Source: Amycolatopsis mediterranei (lineage in GTDB: Bacteria; Actinomycetota; Actinomycetes; Mycobacteriales; Pseudonocardiaceae). Taken from it: a stretch of DNA of 64,000 nt. The notes beneath the pieces were generated by a model that was not told the DNA's origin, searched no databases, and saw nothing but the letters and a program-made list of their open reading frames with translations. The DNA is taken from the NCBI RefSeq assembly GCF_026017845.1, contig NZ_CP100416.1:4865076-4929075 (forward strand). The letters run 5' to 3'. Made by a program: the position numbers and the translations under genes. This document shows positions 16,052-23,937 of this stretch, piece by piece. How positions within the stretch are numbered: position 1 is the first letter of the stretch; the number at the start of each line of letters is the position of its first letter.

Positions 16052-16829
16052 ACCACAGGTCGACGGCGATGTGCGGCAGCCGCGCGGTGAACGTCTCCGC
16101 CGGGGCCAGCCGCCGCCGCAGGTCCGCCTCGAACCCGGCTCGTCGCTCGCCGAACAGGTGCGGTGCCGAACTCGACAGCGAAAACACCCCGGCGACGACC
16201 TCGTCGACGGTCCGGGTCACGACCCGCCCGGGCAGCTCGAACCGCCGCGGGCCGTGGAAACCGGCCGCGCGGTAGACCGCCGCCTCACCGCCGGCCGTGC
16301 CGTCCGGCAGTGTCCCGCGTCCCGCGCGCCGCACCGGTCCGAGGTACTCGCGCACCAGCTCCGCGATCGCGGGGTGCACGAGCTCGTGCGTCGACGCGTG
16401 CACGTGGGCGCAGACCCCGCCGGGCGCCAGCATTCCGCGCACCGCGGCGGCGACGCGCGGCCGGTCGAACCAGTGGAACGACTGCGCGAAGGTGACCACC
16501 CGGAACCGGCCCAGCCCGGCGGGCAGCTCCTCCGCGCGCCGGTGCACCCACCGGCAGTTCCCGATCCCGGCGTCCGCCGCCAGCCGGGCGGCTTCGGCGA
16601 GCATGTCCTCGTCGGCGTCGAGCCCGACCGCTTCTTCGAACGATCCGGCCAGCGGCAGCGTCAGCGAACCGGGCCCGCAGCCGACGTCGAGCAGCCGTCC
16701 CGATCCGTCCAGGCCGAGCTGGGCGGCGAAGGCGGTGGCGAGTTCCGCCGGATACGCCACGCGGCCCCGCGGGTAGTACGGCGCGCTGCCCGAATAGAGG
16801 GTCGGGTCCCATTTCCACGCGTCGGTCAC
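16035..16829 (-). CDS. Class I SAM-dependent methyltransferase
   Basis: A 264-residue methyltransferase. Motif I is LLDVGCGPGSLTLPLA (about residues 46-61) with the acidic motif II GLDADEDML; FAQSFHWFDRP is the motif seen in the UbiE/TrmB-like 'FHWF' group (trans-aconitate methyltransferase-like), followed by ML-PGG. Substrate cannot be deduced. ATG 16829 gives the standard N-terminus (WKWDPTLYSGSAPYY). It is convergent with the T7SS-like cassette and has no operon partner. The call to superfamily is firm. Confidence 0.85.
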   Translation of the reverse strand: MTDAWKWDPTLYSGSAPYYPRGRVAYPAELATAFAAQLGLDGSGRLLDVGCGPGSLTLPLAGSFEEAVGLDADEDMLAEAARLAADAGIGNCRWVHRRAEELPAGLGRFRVVTFAQSFHWFDRPRVAAAVRGMLAPGGVCAHVHASTHELVHPAIAELVREYLGPVRRAGRGTLPDGTAGGEAAVYRAAGFHGPRRFELPGRVVTRTVDEVVAGVFSLSSSAPHLFGERRAGFEADLRRRLAPAETFTARLPHIAVDLWFTKGC

Positions 16830-16966
16830 GCCCCCAGCCTAGATTCCCATTTCGGCTGGTGGCGCGACACGGGTCGGGCGCCGTCGGATACCGCGGCGTG
16901 GCCCGGCCGGGCGGAAGGGCTCGTCGGGAGGTGCAGCCGCCCCGCTTCACCCGGTCCGGTTAACGG

Positions 16967-16992
16967 GTGTGAAACCCGGGGCGGCGGGGTAC
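16967..16992 (+). promoter_or_regulatory. Possible SigB/SigF-type promoter of the 17037 operon
   Basis: GTGT (16967-16970), 16 bases and GGGTAC (16987-16992) approximate the GTTT-N14-16-GGGTAC stress promoter. It sits 44 bases before ATG 17037. The -35 half is weaker than those at 8011 and 23364. Confidence 0.35.
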
Positions 16993-17036
16993 CCGGTCGC
17001 GTTCGTCTCGCCGCCGAATGAGCCGGAGGTCTTCCG

Positions 17037-17225
17037 ATGCCCGTGCGCACCGCCGCCCCGCCCGCCCGTGATGTCGTCGGCCTGGCGCTGGAAGTCCTTG
17101 CCGCGCAAGGGCTCAGCCGTCCGGCCGCGCAGGCCGCCCTCGTCGCGATGGCCAAGGAACGAGGCGTCACCGTGGGGCGGTGCGCCGCGCTCGTCGTGGC
17201 CGCCGTCGATGGGCGGGTGGGCTGA
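17037..17225 (+). CDS. Very small ANTAR-like protein
   Basis: A 62-residue protein consisting almost only of LALEVLAAQGLSRPAAQAALVAMAKERGVTVGRCAALV-like helices, which match the three-helix ANTAR layout (a helix, then GLS-A--A, then a helix starting with V/LR-A). ANTAR domains bind hairpin pairs in nascent RNA to prevent termination, but the IEQAKG motif of the full domain is not present, so the match is suggestive. ATG 17037 follows a GGAGG (17026-17030). It overlaps the next gene by one base (TGATG). Confidence 0.5.
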   Translation: MPVRTAAPPARDVVGLALEVLAAQGLSRPAAQAALVAMAKERGVTVGRCAALVVAAVDGRVG

Positions 17226-17401
17226 TGGCGTTCACCGCCGGGGCCGGCCGCGATGACACCGCCTCGGTCGGCGGGGGCGTCCTGCTCGCCGTCGGGCTCG
17301 TCGTCGCCTTCTTCGGCGGGTGGTCCGGGTGGACCGTCGCCGGCCTCGTCGTGGCCGTCGCCGGCGCGCTGTGGCTCACAGTCGCCCCTCGCGACGAGTA
17401 A
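17225..17401 (+). CDS. Small two-helix membrane protein
   Basis: A 58-residue protein with two hydrophobic helices (about 16-30 and 33-52: VLLAVGLVVAFFGG and WTVAGLVVAVAGALWL) separated by a short SGW turn, and a charged tail. No family recognised. It is translationally coupled to the mini-ANTAR gene (TGATG at 17223-17227) and 59 bases ahead of the hemerythrin gene, so the three may be co-transcribed under the same stress promoter. Confidence 0.6.
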   Translation: MAFTAGAGRDDTASVGGGVLLAVGLVVAFFGGWSGWTVAGLVVAVAGALWLTVAPRDE

Positions 17402-17460
17402 CCCGGCCGCGACGGGGAACGCCGCTTCCGACCGAGCACCGAGCCAGGAGGAGGCCGTTC

Positions 17461-18015
17461 ATGGCGGAGCACGACGAGGACGTCATCGAGTTCCAGCAGC
17501 GCCAGCACCGGGAAATCCGCGAGCTGTTCGCCGCGCTGGAGACCGCGGAAGGCGACCGGCGGCGGGACCTGTTCCACGACCTCGTGCGGCTGCTCGCCGT
17601 GCACGAGACCGCCGAGGAACTGGTCGTGCACCCCGAAATCCGCGACCTCGAGCCCGCGGCGAAGCCCATCGTCGAGGCGCGGCTGGGCGAGGAGCACCGG
17701 GCCAAGGAACTGCTGACCGCCCTCCAGAAGATGGGCCCGGAAGCCGACGGCTTCGACACCCTGCTCGTGCAGCTGCGCGAGGACGTGCTCGCGCACGCCG
17801 AGCACGAAGAGCGCGAGGAGTTCCCGCTGCTGCGGGCGCACCGGCCGCCGGAGCGGCTGCGGGCGATGGCCGCGACCGCGAAGGTGGCCGAAGCGGTCGG
17901 GCCGACCCGGCCGCACCCCGGCGTCGAGAGCGCGAAGGCGAACCTGCTGCTGGGCCCGCCCGCGGCGATCATGGACCGGGCGCGTGACCTCATCCGCGGC
18001 GCGCTGGGAGGCTGA
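17461..18015 (+). CDS. Hemerythrin HHE domain protein
   Basis: A 184-residue four-helix-bundle protein with hemerythrin-type iron ligands: QHREIRELF (about 17-25), LLAVHETAEELVVHPEI (about 50), EEHRAKELL (about 80) and LAHAEHEEREEFPLL (about 118). These proteins bind a di-iron centre and sense or handle O2, NO or peroxide. The 50 residues after the bundle are Ala/Pro-rich. ATG 17461 follows AGGAGG. It is followed after 2 bases by a small acidic protein and then by a LigD-like enzyme, which places it in a stress-response group; direct functional linkage is inference. Confidence 0.85.
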   Translation: MAEHDEDVIEFQQRQHREIRELFAALETAEGDRRRDLFHDLVRLLAVHETAEELVVHPEIRDLEPAAKPIVEARLGEEHRAKELLTALQKMGPEADGFDTLLVQLREDVLAHAEHEEREEFPLLRAHRPPERLRAMAATAKVAEAVGPTRPHPGVESAKANLLLGPPAAIMDRARDLIRGALGG

Positions 18016-18017
18016 GC

Positions 18018-18149
18018 ATGACCGAGCCCGACGACGTCACCGATCCGGAGGAATTCGCCGAGGAAGCCGGCACCGACCCGACCCCGCAGGAGGTCGCCGA
18101 ATACGAGGAGCTGGCGAAGAAGAACCCGCCCTGGTCGTCGCCGGACTGA
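18018..18149 (+). CDS. Small acidic protein between hemerythrin and LigD-like genes
   Basis: A 43-residue, strongly acidic protein (TEPDDVTDPEEFAEEAGTD near the N-terminus; ending KKNPPWSSPD). It starts 2 bases after the hemerythrin stop with GGGAGG upstream and ends 17 bases before the LigD-like gene, so it looks like a true small gene rather than filler. No family recognised. G/C-rich third positions support coding. Confidence 0.6.
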   Translation: MTEPDDVTDPEEFAEEAGTDPTPQEVAEYEELAKKNPPWSSPD

Positions 18150-18166
18150 GTGGGTACTCCCCGGCC

Positions 18167-19744
18167 ATGGCAGCAGACCCGGCCCGCAAACTGCGGCGCT
18201 ACCAGGAGATGCGCGACTTCGGCCGTACCGCGGAGCCGGCCGGCGGGTCCGCCGGTCCGGACGGCCACCGGTTCGTGGTGCAGCGGCACCGCGCGCGCCG
18301 GTTGCACTACGACTTCCGCCTCGAACTCGGCGGCGTGCTGGTCAGCTGGGCGGTGCCGAAGGGCCCGACGCTGGACCCGAAGGCCCGCCGGCTGGCCGTG
18401 CACGTCGAAGATCACCCGATCGAGTACGCCGGGTTCGAGGGCGTCATCCCGCGCGGCGAGTACGGCGGCGGGGACGTCATCGTCTGGGACCGCGGCGTCT
18501 GGCGGCCGGTCGAACCCGACCCGGCGCGCGCGATCGAGGCCGGGACGCTGCACTTCGACCTCGAAGGCGAGAAGCTGGCCGGGCGGTTCGTCCTCGTCCG
18601 CACCAGCCGCGGCGAGAAGGACCAGTGGTTCCTCCTGCACAAGCAGGACGAGCACGCGCAGGCCGGCTGGGACGCCGAGGACCACCCGCGCTCGGTGAAG
18701 AGCGGCCGCACCAACGACGAGGTCGCGGCCGCTCCCGACGCCTTGTGGCACGGCGACCGTCCGGCCGCCGAGGCGGAGGAGTCCGTCGGCGGCTGGCAGG
18801 CCCCGACCGAAGACGAACTGGCCGCCCTCGACGCCCTGGGCGTCAAGGGCCGGTGGTCGGTGGCGGGCCGCGAGCTGGCGCTGACCAACCTGGACAAGGT
18901 GCTCTTCCCGGCGGCCGGTGGCGGGAAGCCGGTGACCAAGCGGGACCTCATCCGGTACTACGCCACCGTCGGCCCGGTCATGCTGCCGTACCTGGCCGGC
19001 CGCCCGCTCAACACCCACCGGTTCCCCCAGGGCGTCACCGAGCCGGGCTTCTGGCAGAAGGAGGTCCCGCGGCACGCGCCCGATTGGCTGACCACGTGGC
19101 GCAACGAGCGCGCCGAGCCGGGGGAGAGCCGGCGGTACGTCGTCGCCGACAGCGTCGCGACCCTGGCCTGGCTGGCGAACTACGGCGCGCTGGAGCTGCA
19201 CGCCTGGACTTCCCGCGCCGCCGACGTCGACCACCCGACGTGGGTGCTGTTCGACATCGACCCGGGCCCGGAGACGACGTTCGAGGAGGTCCTGGAGCTG
19301 GCGCGGCTGCACCGCACCGCGCTCGAGCACCTGGGCCTCACCGGACGGCCCAAGGTGACCGGGCAGCGCGGCATCCAGGTGTGGGTGCCGATCGCCCCGC
19401 ACTGCACGTTCGAGCAGACCCGCGCGTGGGCGGAGACGGTGTCCCGGACGATCGGGCGGGTGCTGCCCGACCTGGTCAGCTGGGCCTGGACGAAGGACAA
19501 GCGCCGCGGCCGCGCCCGGCTGGACTACACGCAGAACGTGCTGAACAAGACGCTCGTCGCGCCCTACAGCGTCCGTCCGCGGCCCGGCGCGCCGGTTTCG
19601 GTGCCGCTGGAGTGGGCCGAGCTGGACGACCCGCGGCTCGCGCCCGACCGGTGGACGATCCGGGACGTCCCCGGCCGCCTGGCTGAGCACGGAGACCCGT
19701 TCTCGGTGCTGCTCGGTCTCGAACAGAAGCTGCCGGGCCTGTAG
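18167..19744 (+). CDS. LigD-like phosphoesterase-polymerase fusion (no ligase domain)
   Basis: A 525-residue NHEJ-type enzyme. The N-terminal 3'-phosphoesterase domain (about 10-150) has RHRARRLHYDFRLEL with H41 and H47, VEDHPIEYAGFEGVIPRGEY with H83, and the VWDRG strand. The C-terminal primase/polymerase domain (about 225-515) has LTNLDKVLFP, FDIDPGP (D363, D365), GQRGIQVWVP and LDYTQNVLNKTLVAPYSVR. The polymerase His of the usual KGLH motif is Gln (GIQ). The ligase domain present in full-length LigD is absent. ATG 18167 starts the conserved region; GGGTAC lies at 18152. It probably trims and fills DNA ends with Ku and a ligase encoded elsewhere. A second polymerase-only paralogue lies at 27026. 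Confidence 0.9.
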   Translation: MAADPARKLRRYQEMRDFGRTAEPAGGSAGPDGHRFVVQRHRARRLHYDFRLELGGVLVSWAVPKGPTLDPKARRLAVHVEDHPIEYAGFEGVIPRGEYGGGDVIVWDRGVWRPVEPDPARAIEAGTLHFDLEGEKLAGRFVLVRTSRGEKDQWFLLHKQDEHAQAGWDAEDHPRSVKSGRTNDEVAAAPDALWHGDRPAAEAEESVGGWQAPTEDELAALDALGVKGRWSVAGRELALTNLDKVLFPAAGGGKPVTKRDLIRYYATVGPVMLPYLAGRPLNTHRFPQGVTEPGFWQKEVPRHAPDWLTTWRNERAEPGESRRYVVADSVATLAWLANYGALELHAWTSRAADVDHPTWVLFDIDPGPETTFEEVLELARLHRTALEHLGLTGRPKVTGQRGIQVWVPIAPHCTFEQTRAWAETVSRTIGRVLPDLVSWAWTKDKRRGRARLDYTQNVLNKTLVAPYSVRPRPGAPVSVPLEWAELDDPRLAPDRWTIRDVPGRLAEHGDPFSVLLGLEQKLPGL

Positions 19745-19747
19745 GCC

Positions 19748-20689
19748 TCAGGCCCGGACGGTTTCCAGCGCCCGCGGCTGCAGCCGGTCGAGTTCCGCGC
19801 GGGACAGGTGCGGGCGCCCGCCCGCGTGCCCGGTCGTCGCCGCGGCGGCCGCGACGGCCAGGCTCGCCGCCGTCTCCAGCGGACGGCGGCGGGTCAGCGC
19901 CGCGGTCAGGGTGGCGACGAGCGCGTCACCGGCGCCGGTGGGGTCGACGACGTCGGTCTGGACGTCCGGCACGAACCAGGTGCCTTCCGGCCCGGCGAAC
20001 AGGTTGCCCTGCCCGGAGACTTCGAGCACGACCAGGGACGGCCCCCGGCGCCGGAGATCCGCGGCGGCGCGCGCGGCCGCGGCGACGTCGTCGACCGGCT
20101 GCCCGGTGAGGAGCTCGGCTTCGTGGCCGTCGGCGCGCACGACGTCGGCGAGGGCGAGCAGGCCGTCCGTCAGCGCGTCGTCCTGCGGTGCGCCGTCCAG
20201 CACGACCCGGGTGCCCGCCGTGTGCGCCAGCCGGGCCGCCAGCAGGGCCACCGGCGCGGGCTGCTGCAGCTGCACGATGAGGGAAGCGGCGGCCGAGATG
20301 GGGGCGGCCGCGGCGAAGACGTCGTCCTCGGTGAGCAGCGTCCCCTCCGGGACGTGCTCGAGGTAGCGGCGCCGGCCGTGGTCCTCGACGACGTCGACGA
20401 GCAGGGCCGTCTCGGTGCCCGCCCGGCGGATCACGTAAGAGGTGCCGATCCGGTCGGCCCGGGCCTGCGCGAGCAGCGCGTCCCCGGTGCGGTCGCGGCC
20501 GACGACGCCGACCAGCGACACCGACATCCCGAGCTGGCCCAGCGCCACGGCCTGGTTCGCGCCCTTCCCGCCGAGCAGCTCCTGCCGGTGCTTCACGGGC
20601 GCCGACGAGTCCGCGCCGGGCGCGTCCGGGACTTCGATCACCAGGTCGCGGGCGATCTGCCCGGCGACGACGACTTCGCTGAACATCAT
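19748..20689 (-). CDS. Ribokinase-type PfkB carbohydrate kinase
   Basis: A 313-residue PfkB-family sugar kinase, closest in layout to ribokinase: GGKGANQAVALGQLG (about 39-53) for the first PfkB signature, FVPDVQTDVVDPTGAGDALVA near 245-262 for the second with the DTGAGD catalytic Asp in the form DPTGAGD. It would phosphorylate ribose or a similar furanose or nucleoside with ATP. ATG 20689 (or 20686) follows GGTGG; GTG 20698 is an alternative. The stop lies 3 bases from the end of the LigD-like gene. The upstream region contains GTTT-N17-GGGTAG on the minus strand, similar to the RecQ promoter. No transporter or repressor is adjacent. Confidence 0.8.
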   Translation of the reverse strand: MMFSEVVVAGQIARDLVIEVPDAPGADSSAPVKHRQELLGGKGANQAVALGQLGMSVSLVGVVGRDRTGDALLAQARADRIGTSYVIRRAGTETALLVDVVEDHGRRRYLEHVPEGTLLTEDDVFAAAAPISAAASLIVQLQQPAPVALLAARLAHTAGTRVVLDGAPQDDALTDGLLALADVVRADGHEAELLTGQPVDDVAAAARAAADLRRRGPSLVVLEVSGQGNLFAGPEGTWFVPDVQTDVVDPTGAGDALVATLTAALTRRRPLETAASLAVAAAAATTGHAGGRPHLSRAELDRLQPRALETVRA

Positions 20690-20778
20690 CGGGACCACCG
20701 GTGGGTCATGGCGCCTCCTCGGATCACCGATCGGCTACCCCGCCCGCCGCGCCGGATAAACCGCTCGTTCGGGTCGGC

Positions 20779-20803
20779 GGTTGCCGGGCGCCGTCCGGGG
20801 TAG
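20779..20803 (+). promoter_or_regulatory. Candidate SigB/SigF-type promoter of recQ
   Basis: GGTT (20779-20782), 15 bases and GGGTAG (20798-20803) match the stress-promoter pattern with one -35 deviation. ATG 20814 is 10 bases downstream, so the transcript would have almost no leader. A minus-strand GTTT/GGGTAG pair (20735-20761) sits in the same divergent region for the kinase. Confidence 0.42.
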
Positions 20804-20813
20804 CCCGGCCGCC

Positions 20814-22436
20814 ATGAACGACAAAACGGTGGCCGAGCTGCGCCGGCTGGCCGCGGACCGCTTCGGCTGGGCCGAGCTGTCCGCCGAGCAGGCCGCGGCG
20901 ATGAGCGCGGCGAGCGAGGGGCGGGACGTGCTGGCGGTGCTGCCCACCGGAGCCGGCAAATCGGCGATCTACCAGGTGCCGGCGCTGGTGCTGCCCGGGC
21001 CGACGGTGATCGTGTCGCCGCTGCTGGCGTTGCAGCGGGACCAGATCGAGGGCCTGGACGCCGCGGCCGTGCCGGACGCCGTGGCCCTCGACTCGCGGCA
21101 GTCGGCGGGGGAGCGGGACCGGGTGTGGGAGGCGATCCGGGCCGGCACGGCGGAGTACGTCTTCCTGTCGCCCGAACAGCTGGCGAAGGACGAGGTCGTC
21201 GCCGGGCTGGCCGGGGCGGGGGTGTCGCTGTTCGTCGTCGACGAGGCCCACTGCGTGTCGGCGTGGGGCCACGACTTCCGGCCCGACTACCTGCGGCTGG
21301 CCCCGGTGGTCGAGCGGCTCGGGCGGCCGCCGGTGATCGCCCTCACCGCCACCGCGGCGGCGCCGGTCCGGGACGACATCGTCGCGGCACTGGGCCTGCG
21401 CGACCCGGTGCGGGTGATCGCGAGCTTCGACCGGCCGAACCTGCACCTGGTGGTCGCGCGGTTCACCGGCGACGCCGCGAAGCGCGCGGCCGTGGTGGAC
21501 CGGGTCGCGGCGATGCCCGGCAGCGGCCTGCTCTACACCGCGAGCCGCCGGGAGACCGAGGACTACGCCGAGGCCCTCTCCGGCCGCGGCGTCCGTGCCT
21601 TCGCCTACCACGCCGGGATGAAGGCGGCCGACCGCGACGCGGTGCACGAGCGGTTCGCCGCGGGGGAGACCGACGTCGTGGTGGCGACCTCGGCGTTCGG
21701 CATGGGCATCGACCAACCCGACGTGCGGTTCGTGGTGCACGCGTCCGTCCCGGACTCGGTCGACACGTACTACCAGCAGATCGGCCGCGCCGGCCGGGAC
21801 GGCGAACCGGCGGAGGTGCTGCTCTGCTACCGGCCGGAAGACCTGGCGCGGCAACGGTTCCTCACCCGGTCCGCGCCGCCGGAGGCGGAGTTGCGAGCGG
21901 TCGTCGAAGCGCTGCGGCCGGGACCGCTGGGAAGCCGGCAGCTCGCCGAGGCCGTCCCCGGCCCGGCCGCGCGGCGGACCCGCGCCCTCGGCCTGCTCGA
22001 ACGCTGCGGCGACGTGGTCACCGGGCCGGACGGCCGGTGCACGCTCACCGCCGCTCGCGCGGACACCGGTGCCGTCGTCGGGCGGGCGCTCGAAGCGGCG
22101 GAGCGGGCGGCCGAGCTCGTCCGCTCGCGGGTGGAGATGGTGCGCGCCTACGCGGAGACCACCGGCTGCCGCCGCCGGTACCTGCTCGGGTACTTCGGCG
22201 AGGAACTCGCGAAGCCGTGCGGCAACTGCGACCTTTGCGACGCCGGTGCCGAGGTCGAGGACCGGCCGCCCGCGGGGGAGTTCCACGCGGAGAGCGTCGT
22301 CCGGCACGCCGAGTGGGGCCGCGGCGTCGTGATGACCGTCGAGGAGGACAAGCTCACCGTCCTCTTCGACGACGTCGGCTACCGGACGCTGTCGCTGCCG
22401 GTGGTGCGGGAACAGGCGCTCCTGGACCGCTGCTGA
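20814..22436 (+). CDS. recQ: RecQ-family ATP-dependent DNA helicase
   Basis: A 540-residue 3'-5' DNA helicase. Helicase motifs: VLPTGAGKS (Walker A, Lys49), VVDEAHCVSAWGHDF (motif II), ALTATA (III), LLYTASRRE (IV), ATSAFGMGIDQPDVRFVVH and QIGRAGRDG (V-VI). A zinc-binding region follows with CRRRYLLGYFGE and CGNCDLCD (about 440-475). The last 45 residues (RHAEWGRGVVMTVEEDKL) are a DUF3553-like strand-rich tail. There is no HRDC domain, as in many actinobacterial short RecQs. ATG 20814 is the first start after the proposed stress promoter. Role: unwinding recombination or repair intermediates, in a block also containing LigD-type enzymes. Confidence 0.9.
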   Translation: MNDKTVAELRRLAADRFGWAELSAEQAAAMSAASEGRDVLAVLPTGAGKSAIYQVPALVLPGPTVIVSPLLALQRDQIEGLDAAAVPDAVALDSRQSAGERDRVWEAIRAGTAEYVFLSPEQLAKDEVVAGLAGAGVSLFVVDEAHCVSAWGHDFRPDYLRLAPVVERLGRPPVIALTATAAAPVRDDIVAALGLRDPVRVIASFDRPNLHLVVARFTGDAAKRAAVVDRVAAMPGSGLLYTASRRETEDYAEALSGRGVRAFAYHAGMKAADRDAVHERFAAGETDVVVATSAFGMGIDQPDVRFVVHASVPDSVDTYYQQIGRAGRDGEPAEVLLCYRPEDLARQRFLTRSAPPEAELRAVVEALRPGPLGSRQLAEAVPGPAARRTRALGLLERCGDVVTGPDGRCTLTAARADTGAVVGRALEAAERAAELVRSRVEMVRAYAETTGCRRRYLLGYFGEELAKPCGNCDLCDAGAEVEDRPPAGEFHAESVVRHAEWGRGVVMTVEEDKLTVLFDDVGYRTLSLPVVREQALLDRC

Positions 22437-22578
22437 CTCCAGCCGGGTGATCGGGTTCCCCCGGACGGCCCTGCCGGTTCGCCGGTCCGCGTGGCCGGTC
22501 CCACAAACTCCGGCTGCGTCGGAGGCGGACAGCCGCGGCTTGCGGTAAATCAAAGGAACCAAGACCGGTGGAGGTTCG

Positions 22579-23355
22579 GTGACCGAGACACTCATGAACG
22601 CAGCGGATCGCTGGAGACCGCTGTCCGAACTGCTGCAGGCACTGCTCGAGCGCATCGCCGGGGAGCTGCCCGGCTGGCTCGGCGCGGGCCTGACCATCAG
22701 CCGCGGCGAACGGCCGCTGCGCGTGCTGGCCACCGCGGGTGTCGGCGAGCAGGTGCTGTCCGCCCAGCTGGCGCACGGCGGCCCGGTCCCCGTCGCGAAC
22801 GCCACCGGCGAGCCGGTCACCACGGACCGCCTCTTCGGCGACGAGCGCTGGCCGGCGCTGACCCGCGAGACCGTCTTCGACGGCGGCCCGGCGGTCGCGG
22901 CGATCCGGGGCGCCGCCGCGCTGCCCGGGTTCTGGGACGAAGACGGGGTCTTCGTCCTGTCGGTCTCGCTCGACCGGGCACCGGGCGCGGACACCCTGGC
23001 CATCCTGCAGCGCTACGCGAAACTCACCGAGATGACGCTGGTCGTCGCCGAGACCGCCACCGCGGGCGACCCCGACCAGATGCTGGACCTGCTGGCGTCC
23101 CGCGCCGCCATCGAGCAGGCGAAGGGCGCGATCATGGCGGTCCGGCGGTGCTCGCCGGAGGAGGCCTGGCAGACGCTGCGCCGCGCCAGCCAGGAGTTCA
23201 ACGTCAAGGTCCGCGAGCTGGCCGTCGCCCTCGTCGAGCACCTCGGGGGCCGCCGGCCCGCCTCGCCCGACGCCCTCCGCGAGATCCGGCCCGGCGCCCC
23301 GGCCCACCACGCCGCGCAACGGCTCTGGTCGGCCTTCACGAGCGTCTCGCCCTGA
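22579..23355 (+). CDS. ANTAR domain regulator with divergent GAF-like sensor
   Basis: A 258-residue protein. Residues about 15-165 form a GAF-like sensor domain of low similarity (VLATAGVGEQVL, PVTTDRLFGDERW). Residues about 172-226 are a good ANTAR domain: SRAAIEQAKGAIMAVRRCSPEEAWQTLRRASQEFNVKVRELA, with AIEQAKG and the aromatic of EAW. ANTAR proteins bind dual hexaloop RNA hairpins and block termination, so this is probably an RNA-level antiterminator. GTG 22579 has GGAGG upstream. Its stop is 102 bases before the STAS gene, which has its own stress promoter. Signal and RNA targets unknown. Confidence 0.8.
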   Translation: MTETLMNAADRWRPLSELLQALLERIAGELPGWLGAGLTISRGERPLRVLATAGVGEQVLSAQLAHGGPVPVANATGEPVTTDRLFGDERWPALTRETVFDGGPAVAAIRGAAALPGFWDEDGVFVLSVSLDRAPGADTLAILQRYAKLTEMTLVVAETATAGDPDQMLDLLASRAAIEQAKGAIMAVRRCSPEEAWQTLRRASQEFNVKVRELAVALVEHLGGRRPASPDALREIRPGAPAHHAAQRLWSAFTSVSP

Positions 23356-23363
23356 AGAAGAGC

Positions 23364-23388
23364 GTTTCCGGACCGGGCGTTTGGGTAT
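23364..23388 (+). promoter_or_regulatory. Strong SigB/SigF-type promoter for the STAS gene
   Basis: GTTT (23364-23367), exactly 15 bases, and GGGTAT (23383-23388) fit the SigB/SigF consensus perfectly. It lies 70 bases before GTG 23458. Of all the GGGTA elements in the window this is the best match. Confidence 0.6.
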
Positions 23389-23457
23389 CAAGACCCCGTC
23401 CTTGATCACGTCACTGCGTCGCCGGCCCCGGGCCGGCGCGGAAGGCCAATCGAACCC

Positions 23458-23853
23458 GTGTCCCCCACCTTTCCGGTCCCCGGCCGGTCCGCGCCCCTGA
23501 CCGCGCGCCGGACGGAGTATCGCCCCGGTTTCCTGGTGCTCACCTTCACCGGCGAAATCGACGCGCTGACCCTGCCGATCCTCGAGCGCGAGCTGGGGTC
23601 GGCGCCACCGGGAACGACGGTGGTGGACCTGACGCAGGTGGCCTTCGTCGGCCTGGCCGGCGCGCGGGCACTGGCCGCGGCGGCCGAGCGGGCCGGCGCG
23701 GCGGGCCGGCGCTTCGGGGTGGTGGCGAACAGCCGGACCCTGGCGCGCCTGTTCCGGATCACCGGGCTGGCCGCGGTCGTGCCGATGTTCGCGTCGTTGT
23801 CGGACGCGCTGAGGGAGTTGCTGGCGGCCGAGGTGCACGAGCCCGCCTGCTGA
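23458..23853 (+). CDS. STAS-domain (anti-sigma-antagonist-like) protein without phosphoacceptor Ser
   Basis: A 131-residue single STAS domain, as in SpoIIAA/RsbV: LVLTFTGEIDALTLPILERE, then VVDLTQVAFVGLAGARALAAAAERAG and a C-terminal helix. In the classical domain the loop reads D-S-S/x-G and its Ser is phosphorylated by the anti-sigma kinase; here the loop is VGLAG and has no Ser or Thr at that place. The protein may therefore be always active, or controlled otherwise. GTG 23458 is the start. A SigB/SigF-like promoter precedes it and it converges on a PP2C phosphatase gene, a classical partner-switching context, but no anti-sigma kinase is in the window. Confidence 0.8.
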   Translation: MSPTFPVPGRSAPLTARRTEYRPGFLVLTFTGEIDALTLPILERELGSAPPGTTVVDLTQVAFVGLAGARALAAAAERAGAAGRRFGVVANSRTLARLFRITGLAAVVPMFASLSDALRELLAAEVHEPAC

Positions 23854-23870
23854 GCGGGCCGGGCGGGCTC
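23839..23870. terminator. Hairpin between STAS and phosphatase genes
   Basis: GAGCCCGCC (23839-23847) and GGCGGGCTC (23862-23870) form a perfect 9-bp inverted repeat with a 14-base loop that spans the STAS stop codon. The two genes converge here, and no U-run follows, so this would be an I-shaped bidirectional terminator. Confidence 0.45.
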
Positions 23871-23937
23871 AGCGGCCGGGCGGGCCGAGCGATCAGTTCA
23901 GGATGAGTGTGCGAGGCAGATCACGGGCAGGCCAGGC

